Origin: an uncultured Bacilli bacterium
GTDB lineage: Bacteria; Bacillota_I; Bacilli_A; RF39; UBA660
Assembly: GCA_934090595.1 (NCBI GenBank)
Contig: CAKOJO010000001.1
Span: forward strand, 1-55,665
Direction of reading: 5' to 3'
DNA: 55,665 nt
This document shows, piece after piece, positions 30,410 through 37,322 of the stretch (within the stretch, counting starts at the first letter, position 1; every line of letters begins with the position of its first letter). A program made the translations under genes and the position numbers. The notes under the pieces were generated by a model. That model was not told the DNA's origin. It saw only the letters and a list, made by a program, of their open reading frames with translations, and made no database searches.

Positions 30410-31250
30410 TATTAATAGAAATAAAATAATAAAAGACAAAAAAGTAAAAACAGTATTATTTAGTGTTCTTTTTATTGTTTTTGCTATTGGTCTTATTATA
30501 AGTTTGCTTCAAATATTTTTTTGGAGTAATGATAATAATGATATTTTAAAACTTTCTGAAGATATAAGTAAAAATACTGAAGTTAAAATGATTGATAATG
30601 ATAAAAATACTGAAGTTATTGAAGACGAATCTTTAAAAAGTGATAAGGATAATAGTTATTGGCAATTTATTAAAATGCCTTTGATTGATGTTGATATTGA
30701 TAAACTTATTAAGCAAAATAAAGATACTGTTGGTTGGATTAATGTTAATAATACTAATATTAATTATCCATTTATGCAAACAAAGGATAATAAATATTAT
30801 TTGACACACGCTTTTGACAAAAGTTGGAACGATGCTGGGTGGATATTTTTAGATTATAGAAACAATAAAGATTTTTCTAGTAAAAATAATATTATTTATG
30901 GACATTCTAGATTAGATAAAACCATGTTTGGTTCTTTGCATAATGTTCTTAGTAGCAATTGGTATAATAATAAGAATAATCATATTATTAGATTATCGAC
31001 TCAGACTGAAAATACAATGTGGCAAATTTTTTCTGTTTATAAAGTTCCAGTGGAAACTTATTATTTGACTGTTGATTTTCCTAGTTCTTCTGATTATTCT
31101 GATTTTTTAAAAACTATTAAGGATAGAAGTATTCATAGTTTTAAAGTTAATGTCAGTTCTAGTGATAAAATTCTTACACTTAGTACTTGTTCTAATAATA
31201 ATAAACGTGTTGTTGTGCATGCAAAGTTAATCAAGAGAAGTTATAAGTGA
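30399..31250 (+). CDS. srtB: Class B sortase
   Basis: A 283-residue sortase with an N-terminal membrane anchor (about residues 18-41), an acidic/Lys-rich linker and a catalytic domain from about 85. Class B features are GWINVNNTNINYPFMQ and NNIIYGHSRLDKTMF (catalytic His in YGHS), the cysteine in TLSTCS, and the arginine in NKRVVVHAKL. Sortases link surface proteins to the cell wall or to each other. It overlaps rsmA by 11 bases and is followed by yabG, so no dedicated substrate is adjacent. Sporulation-associated class B-like sortases are known in Bacilli, so a spore-envelope role is possible. Confidence 0.85.
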   Translation: MKNNINRNKIIKDKKVKTVLFSVLFIVFAIGLIISLLQIFFWSNDNNDILKLSEDISKNTEVKMIDNDKNTEVIEDESLKSDKDNSYWQFIKMPLIDVDIDKLIKQNKDTVGWINVNNTNINYPFMQTKDNKYYLTHAFDKSWNDAGWIFLDYRNNKDFSSKNNIIYGHSRLDKTMFGSLHNVLSSNWYNNKNNHIIRLSTQTENTMWQIFSVYKVPVETYYLTVDFPSSSDYSDFLKTIKDRSIHSFKVNVSSSDKILTLSTCSNNNKRVVVHAKLIKRSYK

Positions 31251-31302
31251 TTTTTAGTTATTTTATGGATTATTTAGCATATAATTTTTTGGAGATGATT
31301 AT

Positions 31303-32097
31303 ATGCTTTTTAATGTTGGTGATTTAGTTACTAGAAAATCACATAATAATGATACTGTATTTAAAATTGTTAGTATTTCTAATGATGTAGTTATTTTAAA
31401 GGGTCTTAATGTGAGATTAATGGCTGATGCTAATGTTTCAGATTTAGTTCATTGTGATAATTGTGAGAATGATCTGATTTTAGATGATGATAAATTGACT
31501 GATCGAATGATTTCTTTTTCTGAGTTGGATAGGGATGAGTACTTTTATTTGCCAGGTAAGATTTTACATATTGATGCCGATGATGATTATTTAAAACGAT
31601 GTATGAATTTATATAAAAGACTTAATATATTGTCATATGGAGTAGTAGTAAATGAAAGAGATATGCCTAACCAAATTCTTGAACATTTGAATGAAACCAA
31701 TCCTGATATACTTGTTATTACTGGTCATGATGCTTATTATGATAAAAATGATATTGATATTTCAAGTAATTCTAATTATAAAAATAGTATTAATTTTATT
31801 AAAACTGTTATTAATGCTAGAAAGTATGAAAATGATCATGAAAAACTTATTATAATAGCTGGTGCTTGTCAATCAAATTATGAGGAATTAATTAGAGCAG
31901 GAGCTAATTTTGCTAGTAGTCCAAAGAGAATAAATATACATGCACTTGATCCTGCAATTATTGCAAGTAGTGTAAGTTTATCAAATAAAAATAAACCTAT
32001 AGATTTACTTGAAATTTTACAAAAAACTAAATATGGTACAGATGGCATAGGTGGTATTATAACTAATGGTACTATGTATGTGGGGTATCCTAGATGA
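31303..32097 (+). CDS. yabG: Sporulation-specific protease YabG
   Basis: YabG (264 aa), a cysteine protease made late in the mother cell that trims spore coat proteins in Bacillus and preproteins of cortex-lytic enzymes in Clostridium. Landmarks are the SH3-like start FNVGDLVTRKS, PGKILHIDADDDYLKRC, ITGHDAY (His142), IIAGACQSN (Cys189) and GANFASSPKRINIHALDP. The order and length match B. subtilis YabG (290 aa), with a shorter linker near residues 55-80. The GGAGATGATT site supports ATG 31303. It overlaps veg by four bases, keeping the Bacillus order yabG-veg. Confidence 0.95.
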   Translation: MLFNVGDLVTRKSHNNDTVFKIVSISNDVVILKGLNVRLMADANVSDLVHCDNCENDLILDDDKLTDRMISFSELDRDEYFYLPGKILHIDADDDYLKRCMNLYKRLNILSYGVVVNERDMPNQILEHLNETNPDILVITGHDAYYDKNDIDISSNSNYKNSINFIKTVINARKYENDHEKLIIIAGACQSNYEELIRAGANFASSPKRINIHALDPAIIASSVSLSNKNKPIDLLEILQKTKYGTDGIGGIITNGTMYVGYPR

Positions 32098-32312
32098 CAA
32101 TAGAAAAAATTAGAAATAATATTACTTCTTGTATTGGTAAGGAATATTTGTTTAAAGTTAATGGTGCTAGAAATCAGACTGAAAAATTTTATGGTGTTAT
32201 AACTAGTACTTATAAATTTGTTTTTTTGATAAAGTGTTCTAATGGCATAGTTAAATCCTTTTCTTATTCTGATGTTTTAATTGGTAACATTGAACTCATT
32301 TCAATTTCTTAA
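32094..32312 (+). CDS. veg: Veg protein
   Basis: Veg (72 aa), a small DUF1021 protein conserved in Firmicutes. In B. subtilis it stimulates biofilm matrix genes by counteracting SinR and affects spore outgrowth. The match includes the pattern I-x-x-G-x-x-x-x-x-K-x-N-G-A-R in IGKEYLFKVNGARNQTEKFYGV and the end YSDVLIGNIELI. The start ATG overlaps the yabG stop (ATGA). In Bacillus veg has its own very strong promoter; here it appears to be translated from the yabG transcript. Confidence 0.88.
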   Translation: MTIEKIRNNITSCIGKEYLFKVNGARNQTEKFYGVITSTYKFVFLIKCSNGIVKSFSYSDVLIGNIELISIS

Positions 32313-32338
32313 GTATTTAATTTTTATTACATTTGTTG

Positions 32339-32366
32339 TTTACAATATTTGGTAAAATGTTGTAAA
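32339..32366. promoter_or_regulatory. Inverted repeat upstream of spoVG
   Basis: TTTACAA (32339-32345) and TTGTAAA (32360-32366) form a perfect dyad with 14 bases between, just upstream of the spoVG -35 element. Centre spacing of 21 bases (two turns) suits a dimeric regulator; the regulator is unknown. Confidence 0.45.
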
Positions 32367-32371
32367 TAATA

Positions 32372-32400
32372 TTGATTTTTTATTTTCTATAATATACAAT
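32372..32400 (+). promoter_or_regulatory. Promoter of spoVG
   Basis: -35 TTGATT (32372-32377), 17 bases, -10 TACAAT (32395-32400). It looks like a vegetative promoter, whereas B. subtilis spoVG uses sigma-H. Confidence 0.55.
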
Positions 32401-32442
32401 AATATTAGGAGCGGTTGGCTTCATAAAAGGAGGAACTAAAAG

Positions 32443-32700
32443 ATGAAAATTACATCAGTAAATGTACGTAAAGTTGAAAAAGAAGGATCTCGTATGAAAG
32501 GAATTGCATCAGTTTTAATTGATGATTGTTTTGCAATTCATGATATTCGTATAATTGAAGGGGATAATGGTTTATTTATAGCTATGCCTAGTAGAAAGAC
32601 TTCGACTGGTGGATATCGTGATATAGCACATCCAATTAATCCTGAAACTCGTGCATTATTTGAAGAAGCTATTTTAGAAGCATATAAAACTGCTGAATAA
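32443..32700 (+). CDS. spoVG: RNA-binding regulator SpoVG
   Basis: SpoVG (85 aa), a small protein that binds RNA and DNA and modulates septation, sporulation and virulence genes in Firmicutes. The sequence is highly conserved: ITSVNVRKVEKEG, AIHDIRIIEGDNGLFIAMPS and the block RDIAHPINPETR. AAAGGAGG lies eight bases before ATG. Unlike in B. subtilis, it lies between veg and yabP; sspF, ispE, purR, yabJ and glmU, which flank it there, are absent. It has its own promoter and terminator. Confidence 0.97.
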   Translation: MKITSVNVRKVEKEGSRMKGIASVLIDDCFAIHDIRIIEGDNGLFIAMPSRKTSTGGYRDIAHPINPETRALFEEAILEAYKTAE

Positions 32701-32711
32701 TATAGTATCTT

Positions 32712-32736
32712 ACACACCTTTTGGTGTGTTTTTTTC
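32712..32736 (+). terminator. Terminator after spoVG
   Basis: ACACACC-tttt-GGTGTGT followed by seven T residues. Confidence 0.92.
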
Positions 32737-32779
32737 ATATTTTTTAATTTTTTTCATATTATTTATTAGGAGGAATAGT

Positions 32780-33061
32780 ATGAAAGATAATATAAGTTAT
32801 AGTCATAGTATCAATATTAATGAAAGAAATGGTATTTATATTACTGGAGTTTTAAAGATTGATAGTTTTGATGATGAAGAATTTTTGCTTGAAACTAATA
32901 TGGGATATTTAGCTATTAAGGGAGAAAATCTTGAACTTATAAGGTTAGATACTAAGGATGGTATAGTATCTATCAAGGGTTTGATAATTAGTATGAGTTA
33001 TATAGAAGATTTAAAAAAGTCAAATAAGCAGTCTTCGTTTTTTGAAAAAGTTTTTAAATGA
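32780..33061 (+). CDS. yabP: Sporulation protein YabP
   Basis: YabP (93 aa), a cytoplasmic/coat-associated protein conserved in spore formers and made in the mother cell. The family pattern is clear: ITGVLKIDSFDDEEFLLETN, MGYLAIKGENLEL, LDTKDGIVSIKGLI, then a short tail ending FFEKVFK. ATG 32780 follows AGGAGG; the longer open frame begins in the spoVG terminator. Upstream, TCATATT (32735-32741) and CATATTAT (32755-32762) weakly resemble a sigma-E promoter, which drives yabP in B. subtilis. It overlaps yabQ by four bases. Confidence 0.9.
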   Translation: MKDNISYSHSININERNGIYITGVLKIDSFDDEEFLLETNMGYLAIKGENLELIRLDTKDGIVSIKGLIISMSYIEDLKKSNKQSSFFEKVFK

Positions 33062-33348
33062 GTCTAAGAATTCAAATTTATACTTTTCTTTTTATTTTAT
33101 TTTATAGTTTTTTCTTTTGTTTGTTATTTTTACTTTTAAAAAAAAGATTGCTTCATTATAAAATTTTTTTTAGATTTTTATATAACTTAGTTTTTATGTT
33201 ATTTTATACTTTTATATTTTTATTAATTATTATTAATATAAATAGTGGTATTTTAAATCTTTATTATGTTTTTTTCTTTTTATTTGGAATAATTATTTCA
33301 TATTTTATTATTAAATTTATTGTTGGACACTCAAAGTGTAAACTTTAG
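33058..33348 (+). CDS. yabQ: Spore cortex biosynthesis protein YabQ
   Basis: YabQ (96 aa), a very hydrophobic mother-cell membrane protein needed for cortex formation in Bacillus. Three to four hydrophobic segments are present, and the segment IININSGILNLYYVFFFLFG fits the YabQ signature (N-x-G-x-x-R/L-x-Y-x-x-x-G). It starts inside the yabP stop codon (ATGA) and precedes divIC, as in Bacillus. It is about half the length of B. subtilis YabQ (211 aa) but close to the YabQ domain itself. The sequence is too hydrophobic to identify without its context. Confidence 0.78.
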   Translation: MSLRIQIYTFLFILFYSFFFCLLFLLLKKRLLHYKIFFRFLYNLVFMLFYTFIFLLIIININSGILNLYYVFFFLFGIIISYFIIKFIVGHSKCKL

Positions 33349-33357
33349 TGTTTTTTT
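33327..33357 (+). terminator. Terminator after yabQ
   Basis: ACACT(c)AAAGT pairs with ACTTTAGTGT (one bulged base) followed by seven T residues; the stop codon is in the stem. Confidence 0.8.
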
Positions 33358-33424
33358 GTCTAATTTATTGAATATTTTCTTGTCTTTTGCTATTATTTAT
33401 GGTAGAAGGTAGGTGACTAGAATA

Positions 33425-33721
33425 ATGGCGAAAAAAAGAAGAAAAGTTAAAACTAATTTTAAACGTGCTTTTTTAATTACTGTTTTTTGCTTAGTCACTA
33501 ATTTCTTTGTTATTACTTATATTGGTGGAACATTTAAGAATGTTATTGAACTTAAGAAAGAACAAAAAGAACTTTCTGGAACTTTAGTTAGTCTTAAAGA
33601 AGAGGAAGAAACATTAAAATCTGAAGTTAATAAATTACAAGATCCTGATTATATTGCTAAATATGCTAGGGAAAAGTTTATGTATTCAGGTGAAGGAGAA
33701 TATATTATTAGAATCAAATAA
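33425..33721 (+). CDS. divIC: Cell division protein DivIC/FtsB
   Basis: DivIC (98 aa), a single-pass septal protein that works with FtsL and DivIB in the divisome. It has a basic cytoplasmic start (MAKKRRKVKTNFKR), one membrane segment (about residues 15-36), a coiled coil with heptads (LKKEQKELSGTLVSLKEEEETL) and the conserved end DPDYIAKYAREKFMYSGEGE. ATG 33425 is preferred over an upstream GTG that lies in the ribosome site. It sits between yabQ and tilS; yabR and spoIIE, which lie between divIC and tilS in B. subtilis, are missing here. Confidence 0.93.
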   Translation: MAKKRRKVKTNFKRAFLITVFCLVTNFFVITYIGGTFKNVIELKKEQKELSGTLVSLKEEEETLKSEVNKLQDPDYIAKYAREKFMYSGEGEYIIRIK

Positions 33722-33741
33722 TAACTTTGTTATTATTTTTT
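33717..33741 (+). terminator. Terminator after divIC
   Basis: AATAATAAC-ttt-GTTATTATT followed by a short T-run, overlapping the stop codon. Confidence 0.7.
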
Positions 33742-33788
33742 CGTTGAAATTTTTTATAAATAAATATATTATATATGTGGTGATTTTT

Positions 33789-35108
33789 ATGAATGAAGTT
33801 TTTTTATATTTAGATAATCTTTTAAAAGATGATGATATTGTAGTTGTTGGTTGCTCTGGTGGACCTGATTCTATGGCTCTTCTTGATATATTAATGAAAT
33901 ACAGAGATAATATTGGTGTTTCTATTATTTGCTGTCATGTTAATCATAATGTTAGAGAAGAAAGTTATGATGAAATGAAATGGTTAGAAAACTATTGTGC
34001 TTCTAAAAATATAGTTTTTGAAGGAATGACTATTGAAAATTATGGAGAGGATAATTTTGAAAATGAGGCTAGAAATATTAGGTATAATTTTTTTGAAGAG
34101 ATAGTAAAAAAATATAATGCTAATTATTTAATGACTGCTCATCATGGAGATGATTTGATAGAAACTGTTTTAATGAAGATTGTTAGAGGTTCTAATTTAT
34201 CTGGTTATAGTGGATTTAAAACGGATGTTGATAAGGGATTCTATCGAATTATTCGTCCCCTTATTTTTATTACTAAGGATGAACTTGTTTCTTATGATAA
34301 TGCAAATAATATAGATTATGTGATTGATAAAACTAATTTTATGGATATTCATACTCGAAATAGGTATAGAAGAGTAGTATTGCCATTTCTTAAGAATGAA
34401 GATAAAAATGTTCATAAGAAGTTTTTGAAGTATAGTAATACTTTAATAATGTATGATAACTATATTAACGAACAAATTAAGGGTATGATTGATAGTGTTT
34501 ATAATGATCATATTTTGGATATTATTAAGTTTAAAAAGACTGAAGATATTTTTAAAACTAAAATTATTTATTTAATGCTTGAAGATTTTTATCAAGATGA
34601 TATGATTCTTATAAATGATGTCCATGTTGATTTGGTTATAAATCTTATTAACTCAAATAAATCTAATGGTTTTGTTAACCTTCCTAATAATGTTAAGGTT
34701 GTTAAGAAATATAATAAATTATATATTGATTTTGAGACTAAACAAATAGATAATTATGAAATTGAGCTTGGAAATAGTGTTTTATTACCCAACAATAAAA
34801 CTATAGAAAGAGTTTCATTTTTAGATAAAAATGATAATTGTTGTTGCAGATTAAATAGTGCGGATATAGTTTTGCCGATTATTGTTAGAACTAGAAGATC
34901 TGGTGATAAGATGTGTGTTAAGAATATGAATGGAACAAAAAAAGTAAAAGATATTTTTATTGATTCTAAGATTCCAATCGCTGAACGTGATAGTTGGCCT
35001 ATTGTAGTTGATTCTAGTGATAATGTATTATGGATACCTGGTATTAAAAAATCTAAGTTTGATATTCCAAAAAATAAAAAGTGTGATATAATATTATGGT
35101 ATAAATGA
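33789..35108 (+). CDS. tilS: tRNA(Ile)-lysidine synthetase
   Basis: TilS (439 aa) adds lysine to C34 of tRNA-Ile(CAU), so that it reads AUA, a common codon in this A+T-rich genome. The PP-loop VGCSGGPDSMALLD is at about residue 20, HHGDD and the LIR/IRPLI region follow, and the C-terminal domain is recognisable by IVRTRRSGDKM and IPIAERDSWPIV. ATG 33789 is chosen because GGTGAT lies four bases upstream and the family N-terminus begins here; the longer open frame overlaps divIC. hpt, normally between tilS and ftsH, is absent. Confidence 0.95.
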   Translation: MNEVFLYLDNLLKDDDIVVVGCSGGPDSMALLDILMKYRDNIGVSIICCHVNHNVREESYDEMKWLENYCASKNIVFEGMTIENYGEDNFENEARNIRYNFFEEIVKKYNANYLMTAHHGDDLIETVLMKIVRGSNLSGYSGFKTDVDKGFYRIIRPLIFITKDELVSYDNANNIDYVIDKTNFMDIHTRNRYRRVVLPFLKNEDKNVHKKFLKYSNTLIMYDNYINEQIKGMIDSVYNDHILDIIKFKKTEDIFKTKIIYLMLEDFYQDDMILINDVHVDLVINLINSNKSNGFVNLPNNVKVVKKYNKLYIDFETKQIDNYEIELGNSVLLPNNKTIERVSFLDKNDNCCCRLNSADIVLPIIVRTRRSGDKMCVKNMNGTKKVKDIFIDSKIPIAERDSWPIVVDSSDNVLWIPGIKKSKFDIPKNKKCDIILWYK

Positions 35109-35124
35109 AAAGGAGGAATTTTTT

Positions 35125-37086
35125 ATGAAAAATAATGCTAAAAGAAATGTATTTCAATACATATCTATATTTATGTTTTTTGCATTAATTTTTGTTTTAT
35201 TTAACGTTTTTTCTGCTAAAGAACATAAGTTTACATATGATGAATTTATTGATAATTTGAATAAGGGAAATGTAACAGAACTTACTGTTGTTCCACGTTC
35301 TAATTCTTCTGTTTATGAAATAAAGGGTAAATTGTCTGATTATCAAGATAAGGAAACTTTTGTTGTTGATGTTCCTTATTCTGATAGTATAATATCAAAT
35401 ATAGTTGATATTGCAGAGAAAAATAGTTTAAAGGTTACTACTGATAAGAATCCAGAAAATAGTTCTTTACTTATGATTATTGTTAATGTGTTACCTTTTA
35501 TAATATTGGTCGGACTTGCGTTTTATTTCTTATCAAAACAAGTAGGAAATGGTTCTAAATCTTTTGATTTTGGAAAAAGTAAGGCAAAGCTTCATACTGA
35601 TAAGAATAAAGTGACTTTTGATGATGTTGCAGGTTTGAAAGAAGAAAAGGTTGAAGTTAAAGAACTTATTGATTTTTTGAAGAATCCAAAGAAATTTCAA
35701 AAACTTGGTGCTAGAATACCAAAGGGTATTTTATTAGTTGGTCCTCCAGGGACTGGTAAAACTTTACTTGCACGTGCAGTTGCAGGAGAAGCTAATGTAC
35801 CATTTTACTATATAAGTGGTTCTGATTTTGTGGAACTTTTTGTAGGTGTTGGTGCTAGTCGTGTAAGAGATATGTTTAAGCAAGCTAAACAAACTGCTCC
35901 ATGTTTAATATTTATTGATGAAATAGATGCTGTTGGTAGACAAAGAGGTACTGGTTTAGGAGGAGGACATGATGAAAGAGAACAAACTTTAAATCAATTA
36001 CTTACAGAAATGGATGGATTTGGTGCTAATGAAGGAATAATTATTATTGCTGCTACTAATAGACCTGATGTTTTGGATCCTGCTCTTCTTAGACCAGGAA
36101 GATTTGATAGACAAGTTACAGTTTCTTTACCTGATTTTAATGAAAGAAAAGAAATACTTAGTGTACATGCTAAGAATAAGGTTTTAGCTAAGGATGTTAC
36201 GTTAGATAATTTAGCTAAGAGAACTTCTGGTTTTTCTGGGGCTGATTTGGAAAATTTACTTAACGAAGCTGCACTTCTTGCAGTTAGACGTGATAAAAAT
36301 GAAGTTACTATGACTGAAATTGATGAAGCTCATGATAGGGTATTGATGGGGCCTGCTAAGACTTCTAGAAATATTACTAAGGAAGACAAGAAAATAACTG
36401 CTTATCATGAAGCTGGTCATGTTGTTGCAGGATTGAAGCTTGAACAATCTAATATTGTTCAAAAAGTTACTATTATTCCACGTGGTATGGCTGGTGGGTA
36501 TACTAATATTCAAAGTGAAGATGAAAGAATGCATACTACTAAGAGAGAACTTTTAGAAACTATTTCTACTTTACTTGCTGGTCGTGTTACTGAAAGCTTG
36601 GTATTTGATGATATAACAACTGGTGCTTCAAATGATATTGAACGTGCTACTAAGATAGCTAGAGCTATGGTTTGTGAATATGGTATGAGTGAACTTGGAC
36701 CAATGCAATTGGAACAAAATGAATCTAGTGTTTTCTTAGGTAGAGATTATAATAAATCTAGAAACTTCTCAGATCAAGTTGCTTTTGAAATTGATAAGGA
36801 AATTAGAAAGATAATAGATGAATGTTATAAGAAAACCGAAGACATTATTAAGAATAATATGAAGCTTGTTGATTTAATTGCAGAAAATCTTGTTAAATAT
36901 GAAACTCTTACTAAAGAGCAAATTGATTATTTAGTAGAAAATGGCAAAATGAAAGATGAAGAAGTAAAGATAGAAGAAAAAGATGATAATACTTTAGATG
37001 AACTTAAATCTCTTGCTAAGGAAAATGGAATTAAAGGATATACTAAAATGAGTAAAGATGAGTTGAAGAAAGAATTAGAAAAGTAA
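35125..37086 (+). CDS. ftsH: ATP-dependent zinc metalloprotease FtsH with C-terminal extension
   Basis: FtsH (653 aa), a hexameric membrane AAA+ protease for quality control and regulated proteolysis. Two membrane segments (about residues 10-28 and 110-132) flank the extracytoplasmic domain. Walker A GPPGTGKT is at about 206, Walker B IFIDEIDAVGR follows, and the zinc site HEAGH is at 428-432. After the usual end (about residue 610) comes an acidic linker and a last segment LKSLAKENGIKGYTKMSKDE that resembles the helix-extended loop-helix of Rho-N or SAP domains. AAAGGAGG precedes ATG. A terminator overlaps the stop codon. Confidence 0.97.
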   Translation: MKNNAKRNVFQYISIFMFFALIFVLFNVFSAKEHKFTYDEFIDNLNKGNVTELTVVPRSNSSVYEIKGKLSDYQDKETFVVDVPYSDSIISNIVDIAEKNSLKVTTDKNPENSSLLMIIVNVLPFIILVGLAFYFLSKQVGNGSKSFDFGKSKAKLHTDKNKVTFDDVAGLKEEKVEVKELIDFLKNPKKFQKLGARIPKGILLVGPPGTGKTLLARAVAGEANVPFYYISGSDFVELFVGVGASRVRDMFKQAKQTAPCLIFIDEIDAVGRQRGTGLGGGHDEREQTLNQLLTEMDGFGANEGIIIIAATNRPDVLDPALLRPGRFDRQVTVSLPDFNERKEILSVHAKNKVLAKDVTLDNLAKRTSGFSGADLENLLNEAALLAVRRDKNEVTMTEIDEAHDRVLMGPAKTSRNITKEDKKITAYHEAGHVVAGLKLEQSNIVQKVTIIPRGMAGGYTNIQSEDERMHTTKRELLETISTLLAGRVTESLVFDDITTGASNDIERATKIARAMVCEYGMSELGPMQLEQNESSVFLGRDYNKSRNFSDQVAFEIDKEIRKIIDECYKKTEDIIKNNMKLVDLIAENLVKYETLTKEQIDYLVENGKMKDEEVKIEEKDDNTLDELKSLAKENGIKGYTKMSKDELKKELEK

Positions 37087-37104
37087 AATTTTCTAATTTT
37101 TTTT
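37075..37104 (+). terminator. Terminator after ftsH
   Basis: TTAGAAAA (37075-37082) pairs with TTTTCTAA (37089-37096), followed by eight T residues. A second hairpin, AAAAATGTATT-ggg-AATACATTTTT, lies at 37147-37172 in the gap before the adhesin gene. Confidence 0.85.
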
Positions 37105-37192
37105 CATTTTAATAAAAATAGATATTTTGTTACTTTGAAGTTTGTCAAAAATGTATTGGGAATACATTTTTTGTAACTTAAATGTCTTTTTT

Positions 37193-37219
37193 TTGTCCAA
37201 ATTTTAATTTTGGTATTAT
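37193..37219 (+). promoter_or_regulatory. Possible promoter of the adhesin-sortase pair
   Basis: TTGTCC (37193-37198) and TATTAT (37214-37219, preceded by TGG) are separated by 15 bases, about 100 bases before the adhesin start. The long leader and short spacer make this tentative. Confidence 0.35.
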
Positions 37220-37322
37220 TTTTAGTGATGAAATTTTAAAAAGTACCATTTTACAAGTCTTTTTTAATAGTATATAGTGTTTTTGTAAAGACATTATTCT
37301 TTGAATAGTTAGGAGGTGTTTT

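Noticed and set aside
37147..37172. Second hairpin after ftsH as a riboswitch
   Set aside because: It is a simple stem-loop without conserved riboswitch sequence and lies before the likely promoter of the next gene.
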